Assembly (NCBI GenBank): GCA_031761405.1
Contig: JASEVX010000005.1
Coordinates: forward strand, 3,839,391 to 3,903,390
Direction: 5' to 3'
Source: Serripes groenlandicus
Taxonomy: Eukaryota > Mollusca > Bivalvia > Cardiida > Cardiidae
Length of the DNA: 64,000 nucleotides
The notes beneath the pieces are model-generated. The model ran no database searches. It saw only the letters and a list, made by a program, of their open reading frames with translations, and had not been told where the DNA came from. How positions within the stretch are numbered: the first letter of the stretch is position 1; each line of letters starts with the position of its first letter. The translations under genes and the position numbers were made by a program. This document shows, piece after piece, positions 57,152-64,000 of this stretch.

Positions 57152-57592
57152 TGCAATCCTTTCCCACATACAATCGTATTATACCACCTCTACAGCATAT
57201 GCCTTTTTATAACAGTATGGTAATGTCCAATTTCCACTTTTACCACAATGTTTTCAACTTTATTCAATATATGTACGTTCATATCGAGGGCTTGGCGTGA
57301 AACGGTTGTAACTAAAATTGGTATTTTTTTACCAAGGTTATTTACCTCGCCATAAAGTCTTTATAAGCGTTAAATCATTTTTCTTGGTAACAATGGAAAT
57401 TTAGGTGCCATTGCTCGTTCCAATGGCACCTAAATTTGCATTGTTTACAAAAGGGTCAAAATTGCTCCTAATCCAGGGTTTCCAAAATAGGTTTTGAATT
57501 ACAACCGTTTCCCGCCAAGCCCTCGATATATATTTCTTCCCTATTTTAGCCTATATGCTGCAGAGTTGGTGTATGTGGGAAAGGGTTACTTA
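57152..57592. mobile_element. TTAA MITE family A interrupted by the TA MITE
   Basis: GCAATCCTTTCCCACATACA...TTTTACCACAATGTTTTCAA before, and TATATGCTGCAGAGTTGG...GTGGGAAAGGGTTAC after the nested element at 57284-57526. Confidence 0.75.
57284..57526. mobile_element. TA-flanked MITE, copy 2 (243 bp), nested
   Basis: Same TIRs as copy 1 (TCGAGGGCTTGGCGTGAAAC...), TA on both sides. Relative to copy 1 it has lost a few bases at the central loop. Confidence 0.9.
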
Positions 57593-57608
57593 ATAAAAAA
57601 GAATTTAT

Positions 57609-57790
57609 TTATTTATTTATTGGGGGTTTTACGCCGCTTTCAACAATATTTCAGTTATATCATGGCGACAGTTCACTTATTCATGATCCCTGGGTAAACA
57701 AACCGGTACTAGGCTAGAAAATATGCCTTGCCCAACGGCACTCCACCATGACCGTAGTGCCGCGACTGGGGATCGAACCCGGGACACCTA
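57609..57790 (-). mobile_element. SINE family 3, 5' head truncated
   Basis: TTTATTTATTTATTGGGGGT and TTACGCCGCTTTCAACAATA at the 3' side, TTCATGATCCCTGGGTAAAC, GGGGATCGAACCCGGGACAC at the head, where it stops. Confidence 0.75.
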
Positions 57791-58595
57791 ACAAAAAAGA
57801 AAGACAACACTGTATCGCACCTTCGTCGGAAGAGTTCGCCCACACTTATATCTCGGTATATATGTGTACATGTGGTACACGTGTACTTAGTTCTAGACAA
57901 GTTAACATAATGTCAATCACAAACTCATTGATTCTCCATTACACCCTATGTCAGCGTTACTACCTCTGAGACGATTATAATGAGTGCCCCTAGCATAGGG
58001 TTTGGTAGTTCAATATAGAAGATATTGCGCGAACAATACTAATTTACATCTCTGTATCTAAGCCGCGGTGTTTTGCTATTCACGTAGGCGGATCTGAGAT
58101 ACATTCCAGAGATTTACAGGTTACTGTTCATAAGCTTGTGTAGAGCTTAACATATACTTAATTTATTCTATAGAAAATGTGTAAACTATGCAAAAGTTGG
58201 AAATACATGCAGCATATTAAAAAAAGGCCAACGTCGATACCTAATGTAATGTCAATATGAATCCACTAGCCTAGGTTTATAATAGTATTATAATGCATGC
58301 TTGTCTAATCGAAACTATATTGTAATTATGATCGCAAATGGTCGAAACGAAGACAGCAAAGTATTGAGTCAGACTGGAATATAGTGTGACAAAAACGTGC
58401 TCGTTTTCGGCTTTCCCTATTTTTCCTACATGCTTTAGAGGGAATTTCTGCTGAAGTCAAATGTCCTTGTTACAAGGAATCACACTAAGACAACGTAGTG
58501 GTAGTTGCGGGGTCGATAGTTCGAACGTCAGTCGGTACGACTAAATACTCCTTGGCGCTCGGAATGGTGTGTTTAACATTATGAATGTAGGCCGT
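57791..58595. other. No gene; faint tRNA-like word
   Basis: Near 58495-58535 GTAGTGGTAGTTGCGGGGTC and ATAGTTCGAAC recall SINE promoter boxes, but no body follows. Confidence 0.35.
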
Positions 58596-58813
58596 CTCGT
58601 GAGAAAATCAACATTGTGGACTCTGCGTAAAGTATAGACCCGGATCAGCCTAAGCATGCCACACAGGCCTACCCGGATAGACACTTTTCGCCTCCTGTGG
58701 ATTTTCTGTTTCAGGAATCACTACTCTATACATATATCCCCCTAAGACGGAATGTGTCGGCCGGATCAGTCTACGCGGACAGCGCAGGCTGATCTGGTCG
58801 ATACATTACGCAG
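58596..58813. mobile_element. MITE family C, right end truncated
   Basis: GGCCGTCTCGTGAGAAAATC, ACATTGTGGACTCTGCGTAA at left; GATACATTACGCAGATG where it breaks. Confidence 0.75.
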
Positions 58814-59088
58814 ATGTCTATCGCCGCAGCTGCAATTTGGGGCATTTTGATAAAAAATGTGTAGGCACGTGCCTATAGTGCCTAAAGTGCCTAAAGGGAG
58901 CTACGCCCCTGATGAATGACTGGCTGTTGTCAGGGTAGATGAATATAAACACCATATAAACAAATTAACAAACTAGCAAGGTTGGGATTTTGTGTAACAA
59001 CTAGGTCGACTGATCTGTTTAGTCCATGATCTACTTTATTGTTCTACTAATCCACTGGATATGGATCTTCATTAAATTTTAGAGTGAC

Positions 59089-59164
59089 CCGGTGGTCTAG
59101 TGGTCTAACACGCTAGACTGTCTTACCAGAGGTCCATGGTTCAAATCGTGCTCCGGGTTCTTGA
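59089..59164 (+). other. tRNA-like sequence, probably pseudo-tRNA or SINE head
   Basis: GACCCGG and CCGGGTT could pair as a 7-bp acceptor stem. TGGTCTAGTGG resembles an A box and GGTTCAAATC a B box. The anticodon stem does not pair well, so it is not called a functional tRNA. Confidence 0.4.
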
Positions 59165-59494
59165 TTTATCGTGTCTCTCATTCAACTAGAGGGAAATTAC
59201 TGGTCCTTTCAAGGAAAAGGTGCCTCGCATGTATCGGTGCTATACACTGTGCGCATTAAAGAACTAAGGGGGATTTAACTCTGTTACATCACATTACGGT
59301 GCAAGTCTTTAATGATGATCTACAACACATATACCGGAAAGAAATAATAGCATTGAACGCATACAAAGTCTAATTCAGCTATCGGATAATCGGATAAACT
59401 GTCTAGATAGAACACCGTGTGTATTACATCAAACTAAAACCTGATTTGATATTCATAAAGTGATAAGGAATATATACACAATTAAAGGTTTACT

Positions 59495-59566
59495 TTAGGT
59501 TGAAAGAAAAAGTCAGACAATGCTTTCAAAAGTCATCAACTGCAAAGGTTCCAACTGGCGTCTGTG
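59495..59566. mobile_element. TTAA MITE family A remnant
   Basis: GACAATGCTTTCAAAAGTCA, TCAACTGCAAAGG, TGGCGTCTGTGTTAA; right arm only. Confidence 0.4.
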
Positions 59567-59791
59567 TTAACCCTTATCCCACCTTACGCGGGTTTAAACT
59601 CACCAACACTATACATTAGACACACTTTAAGCAACTGAGACCAATGCAGACCAGTATCAGATTCTTGAATTATAATCTTAGTCTTCTTTGTCCGCCCACC
59701 ATGTGTCAATTATAAACAAATACTGGTACATTGATATGTAAGAACTTGGATGATGATACCGGTAGCGAACATTCAGCATGATAAGGGTTAA
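59567..59791. mobile_element. TTAA MITE family D, 225 bp
   Basis: TTAACCCTTATCCCACC at left and GCATGATAAGGGTTAA at right are inverted. The interior differs from families A and B. Confidence 0.65.
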
Positions 59792-59837
59792 GGTAAATAG
59801 TCCTAATTAAGAAGCCGGTATGAGGTGGCACATACGT

Positions 59838-60450
59838 TACTCATGTATTGGAAACAGTTAATGAACACCAAGGTAAAACACAAACTACTGGGTTGTACAT
59901 ACGTTACTTACATATTTAGATAAGTTAATTAACACCGATATAAAACACGAACTGCGAGGTTGCAAATACGTTACTCACATATGTAGATCAGTTAATGAGT
60001 CTCAAGATAAAACACAAACTACAAAATGTTTTACAAACGTTACTGACATATTTAAATCAGTTAATGAACACAAAGATGAAACACAATCTACGAGGTTTTA
60101 CATAAGTTACTGACATATTTAAATCAGTTAATGAACACAAAGATGAAACACAAACTACGAGGTTGTACATACGTTATTGACATATTTAAATCAGTTAATG
60201 AACACAAAGATAAAACACAAACTACAATGTTTTACAAACGTTACTCACATATTTATATATGTTAATGAACGCCAAGATTAAACGCAATCATTGAAGTTGT
60301 TATAAGTTACTGACAAATCTAAATCAGTTAATGAAGACCAAAATAAATCACAAACTACGAAGTTGTACATACGTAACTGACACATTTAGATCTGTTAATG
60401 AACACAAGGAAAAAATACAAAGTACGAGGTATTACATACGTTACTCATAA
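59838..60450. repeat. 67-bp tandem array, about 9 diverged copies
   Basis: Units TTACTGACATATTTAAATCA, GTTAATGAACACAAAGATGA, AACACAAACTACGAGGTTGT, ACATACG. More diverged than the other arrays, so probably older. Confidence 0.9.
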
Positions 60451-61190
60451 GTTTATGATTATTAATGCAGTTTCATATGTATAGCCTGCTTACAATCTGA
60501 CGAAACCGTAAGAATGATGATCATTTTGTTCTCGATGGCTATGAACGCCTGTCAATCGGATTTTCTGACTGTCCGCAGGCCGTTCTGAGTATTCACAAAT
60601 CGTACAATAAAGTAAGTAGGTTTTGCTGGATCAGGTCAATGTAAAATTTTACTCAGAATTTATGCTGAACAAATCTGATTGGTGTTTCCACTAATCAAAT
60701 TCATTTTCAAAAATGACCAATTAGAGGTCTTTCTGTGAGCGTAGAATTCATTTCTAAGAACAGTGAAAGGTTCTTAGAGTTATATAGCTTCTGGCTCCAT
60801 GTACTTTAACTTTACAAAATACCCTCGGTCACAGACTTTTAAATTTCCTGAAAACAATCAACTTTAGATGTTTCCCCAGCCGACGATCAAAGAAACGATT
60901 GAATGACAAAGGAAAGGAATTTCTTAAATAAAGCAATTTCTTTCTTATCTTTCAATCCTTATACTCCGTCTTAAATCATTGCATTCGTTCAGAATTGCCA
61001 TTCTTTTATTATGATCGCCGGAAGATTTTAAACTCTGAAATGGTGTAAAGTGTTGTTGTATTAGAATGAGACAGGGCAATGGAACTAATGATTTATAGAT
61101 TGATAACGAAGGTTCCTGTTATTTGTTCGGTAAACCAACAGCACGCGTTTTGAACACTTAACGGTTTATTATATAGTCTGTAATATTGTC
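60451..61190. other. No gene seen
   Basis: Short AT-rich stretch; a weak inverted pair GAAAGGAATTTCTT...AAGCAATTTCTTTC lies near 60910-60950. Confidence 0.45.
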
Positions 61191-61405
61191 TTAACCCTTA
61201 TCTTCAGTCAATCTTAAAGATGCATTTTTATGTCTGTGCACAAGATAATTTTTTGAAAACATTGTGGCAAAAGAAGAAATTACCCACAATGCTCGAGCCA
61301 TTTTTTCCAATAATAATACTTTCGTTTACAGAAATGTAATATATATTTTCCCAAATGCATTTAAAGTTGTCTGCTGCAGATGTGTCGTATATGGAAAGAG
61401 TTAAA
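61191..61405. mobile_element. TTAA MITE family A, diverged
   Basis: TTAACCCTTATCTTCAGTCA, GGCAAAAGAAGAAATTACCC, GTTGTCTGCTGCAGATGTGT, ATGGAAAGAGTTAA. Confidence 0.65.
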
Positions 61406-61435
61406 CGCTGTCCTTCAGTACGCGACGTTCATCAT

Positions 61436-61860
61436 CATCTGAGTATAGAGTTATAGACGACTTTAAACGTCATCTGAGTATAGTGTTATAGACGACTTTA
61501 AACTAAATCTGAGTATAGTGTTATAGACGACTTTAAACTACATCTGAGTATAAAGTTATAGACGACTTTAAACGTCATCTGAGTATAGTGTTATAGACGA
61601 CTTTAAACTACATCTGAGTATAGAGTTATAGACGACTTTAAACGTCATCTGAGTATAGTGTTATAGACGACTTTAAACTACATCTGAAGATAGTGTTATA
61701 GACGACTTTAAACTACATCTGAATATAGTGTTATAGACGACTTTAAACTACATCTCAGCATAGATTCACAACGACGACTTTAAACTACATCTGAGTATAG
61801 CGTTACAGACGACTTTAAACTACATCTGAGCATAACGTCATAACGAAGACTTTAAACTTC
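61436..61860. repeat. 35-bp tandem array, about 12 copies
   Basis: Units TAGTGTTATAGACGACTTTA then AACTACATCTGAGTA; ACGTCATC and ACTACATC variants alternate in the first half. Confidence 0.95.
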
Positions 61861-62125
61861 ATTGACCTTAGTGAACAGTAAAGATCCAGATCAGTTTGTG
61901 CATCCCAACAATCTACGCAAGATATTCACTGTTCATACATTGTTAACTTAATTCTGTCAACATTGTATAGATTCTGATAAAACAAAAAAGAAGATATACA
62001 GGCTGTTCTGGACGTATACTGCATAGAAATACCAACATGTACATGTTCCCATACACTTGCTCATATAAGCGCTTGTCACATCGGCTATGAAGATACCAGT
62101 CGCAGGAATCCAGCGGGATTCGAGT

Positions 62126-62353
62126 TAACCCTGTCCCGCCTATAAGACGTATCTTGACGCATAACAGTAGGCAACCTTTGAAAACATTGTAGCCAAAGGT
62201 GAAATTGCTCCTCATGAGCAATTTCTCCTTCGGCCACAATGTTTTCAACTTTATTTGACAATTAAGCTATCTTTTATGGAGAATCTTCAGGTTTTTGTCC
62301 TCATGTTTTCGAAGTCGTCTGCTGCAGATGTGTTGTATGTGGGAAAGGGGTTA
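62126..62353. mobile_element. TTAA MITE family A
   Basis: TTAACCCTGTCCCGCCTATA, hairpin AAAGGTGAAATTGCTC / GAGCAATTTCTCCTT, GTGGGAAAGGGGTTAA. Confidence 0.8.
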
Positions 62354-62380
62354 ATATTGTCGATAACTAATCAAGGTGCC

Positions 62381-62535
62381 GCCTGGGTGGTGTAGTGAAA
62401 GAGCGTACGCCTCGGGTGCTGGAGATTCGCGAGTGCGATCCCCGACCGCGTCAAACCAGATACTTTAAAAATGGTAGAAATATAACTGAAAAGTTGTTGA
62501 AAGTGGCGTAAAACATCAAACAGACAAACAAACAA
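62381..62535 (+). mobile_element. SINE family 1, body largely deleted
   Basis: Good head: GCCGCCTGGGTGGTGTAGTG, AAAGAGCG, GAGTGCGATCCCCGACC, then CAAACCAGATACTTTAAAAA and AAAGTGGCGTAAAACATCAA with CAAACAAACAAA. The central body is missing. Confidence 0.8.
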
Positions 62536-62989
62536 AACCTTTTCAAGGTTGCCATTTTGTTGCAGCAGTTTAAACAATTCAAAAGTTTCTGCTTTGAAAA
62601 CATCTGAGTAATTCATAAAACTAGCAGTATCATTGTTTTGTTACAAAGTTGAAAATATAACGGAACATTGAGAAAGTGTTACATTGTACCAGGGACATAG
62701 ATAATCTATCTACTTCCCTGATTGCACCTATTTACTCCTTTTCGAATGTTGTCAGAATACCTCTTATGTAAATGGCTCTAACGTCATTTGTCTCCGGGAC
62801 AACGCGATTTTAGTCTCCATAATACCCTCTGACAAGAAAGGGAACCACAACTCCTACTTTAAATAAGAAACGACTACGATTGGCCTGCTCGTTAGTACTG
62901 CCTAATCTTGGTATGCACTGTTCACTAAAGAAGTTCATTCCATCATTGATACGATATGAAGCGCCCTAACAGAGCGGGATCGCAAACCA

Positions 62990-63193
62990 CGCAGACGTAT
63001 CTGCAGCAGACGGCTATTTTAAAACATAGTGACAAAAGAAGAAATTGCACAAAACGTGCAATTTCTCCTTTTGACACAATGTTTTCCACTTTACATCATA
63101 GGTTATCCATTCAATTATAGACATTTTCTATGTTTTGACAAAATATGTTCAAAGTCGTCTGCTGCAGAATTGTCATAAGAGGGAAAGGGTTAA
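62990..63193 (-). mobile_element. TTAA MITE family A, young subfamily, left end missing
   Basis: CTGCAGCAGACGGCTATTTT through GAGGGAAAGGGTTAA at 63193; an intact hairpin AGAAATTGCACAAAACGTGC. Confidence 0.85.
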
Positions 63194-63352
63194 GTGTGAC
63201 AAAATGAGGAATTTCTCATAATGAGCTTTTACCACTGTAGCTATCATTTAAAATCTCTATTCAATAACAACCATATATTTTTGTATAAGTTTTACTGAGA
63301 TGTTTCTAATGTCATATGCTGCAGACATGTATGTTGGAAACGGTAAATAACA
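63194..63352. mobile_element. TTAA MITE family A remnant
   Basis: GACAAAATGAGGAATTTCTC, GTCATATGCTGCAGACATGT, GGAAACGGTAA; directly adjoining the previous copy. Confidence 0.4.
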
Positions 63353-63795
63353 TGATGATGTACGATGTTTCCGGGAGTTGCAGCATGCTCGAATGTGATA
63401 ATAAATTGCTTACTTATTGTGGGAATAAATCCTGTTTTCCCGTCCCTATGGAGTTATTCCACCTCATATCAATAAAACAACTGAATTCGCCAATATATTA
63501 AATACAACAACCACAAAGTAATACCGTCCGCTGCCACCTTCGATGATCTTCTCACTACAACAACAAGAGGAATACGAACAACAGCCACAGAAACTATTCA
63601 CTGACACCTATACTTAGTTGGCGTACCAGCGATTCTGTGCGATAAGTACTTCCATCCTTTCATCCTTTACATCATTGTTTAGACTTATTGTCGATTTTCT
63701 TGGAACGTGCATGCGTTGATTACCACATCTTGCAACTGGAAGGGTCTGCCCTGCTAGGGGCTCTTTCTTTCATAGTTATCAACTTACCATAAACT
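63353..63795. other. No gene seen
   Basis: No recognisable repeat or coding signal. Confidence 0.45.
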
Positions 63796-63797
63796 AA

Positions 63798-64000
63798 ATG
63801 AGCCGTTCCACGAGAAAAGCAACATTATGGTCTCTGCGTAATGTATCGATCCAGATCAGCCTGCACAGTCCGCACCGGCTTTTCCGGGCCGGCATATTCC
63901 GTCTCAGGGGATAGAGGTATAGAGTAATGATACCCGAAATAGGAAATCCACAGTTGGCGAACAGTGTATGTCCGGGTTATCCTGCGCGGTCTGCTTAGAC
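63798..64000. mobile_element. MITE family C, cut by the window end
   Basis: AATGAGCCGTTCCACGAGAA, CTCTGCGTAATGTATCGATC, GATAGAGGTATAGAGTAATG; the right arm continues beyond 64000. Confidence 0.8.

Overview
This window reads as nuclear DNA of a bivalve mollusc, probably a heteroconch clam or mussel. The inference rests on tRNA-derived SINEs whose 3' ends run into TTGATTG/TTTGTTTG repeats next to a 'TTTAACGCCG' motif, dense MITE populations and a eukaryotic splice donor. No database search was possible, so the species is not assigned. It is gene-poor and repeat-rich, with no operons, bacterial signals, rRNA or CRISPR.

The only convincing host gene is on the minus strand at 40.7-45.2 kb. It encodes a wax-ester-synthase/diacylglycerol-acyltransferase (WS/DGAT)-like protein: a long disordered N-terminus, a hydrophobic hairpin with a Cys-rich segment, then a complete acyltransferase fold. 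Its 5' end is lost in a 200-N gap. Its large exon ends at a good splice donor, and a short 3' exon is proposed 2 kb downstream. The HHxxxDG active-site motif reads HPCLSDG. The only other protein-like sequence is a broken LINE ORF2 C-terminus at 27.45-27.96 kb.

Layout: 0-0.4 kb 38-bp satellite; 1-1.9 kb SINE plus a TTAA MITE; 2.2-10.9 kb many TTAA MITEs with SINEs; 11.7-14.1 kb a SINE swollen by 27 copies of an 83-bp unit; 16.3-17.5 kb 40-bp array plus a TA MITE; 17.6-22.9 kb MITE/SINE mosaic; 23.0-24.5 kb a SINE swollen by 33 copies of a 45-bp unit; 26-31 kb SINEs, LINE pieces and MITEs; 31.7-32.3, 33.5-34.6 and 36.4-37.5 kb minisatellites, with a Mutator-like foldback element at 35.0-36.2 kb; 40.7-45.2 kb the gene; 46.1-48.6 kb three minisatellites; 49.0-51.2 kb a SINE swollen by 27 copies of a 73/70-bp unit; 52-64 kb MITEs, SINEs and minisatellites.

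The main theme is tandem amplification inside transposable elements. At least three of the largest arrays sit inside recognisable SINEs, with SINE sequence on both sides, and a fourth lies within a pogo-like element. Several unit lengths are multiples of three (21, 39, 45, 48 and 66 bp), which produces long spurious reading frames on both strands. A palindromic TTAA-flanked MITE family occurs about 40 times in 64 kb.
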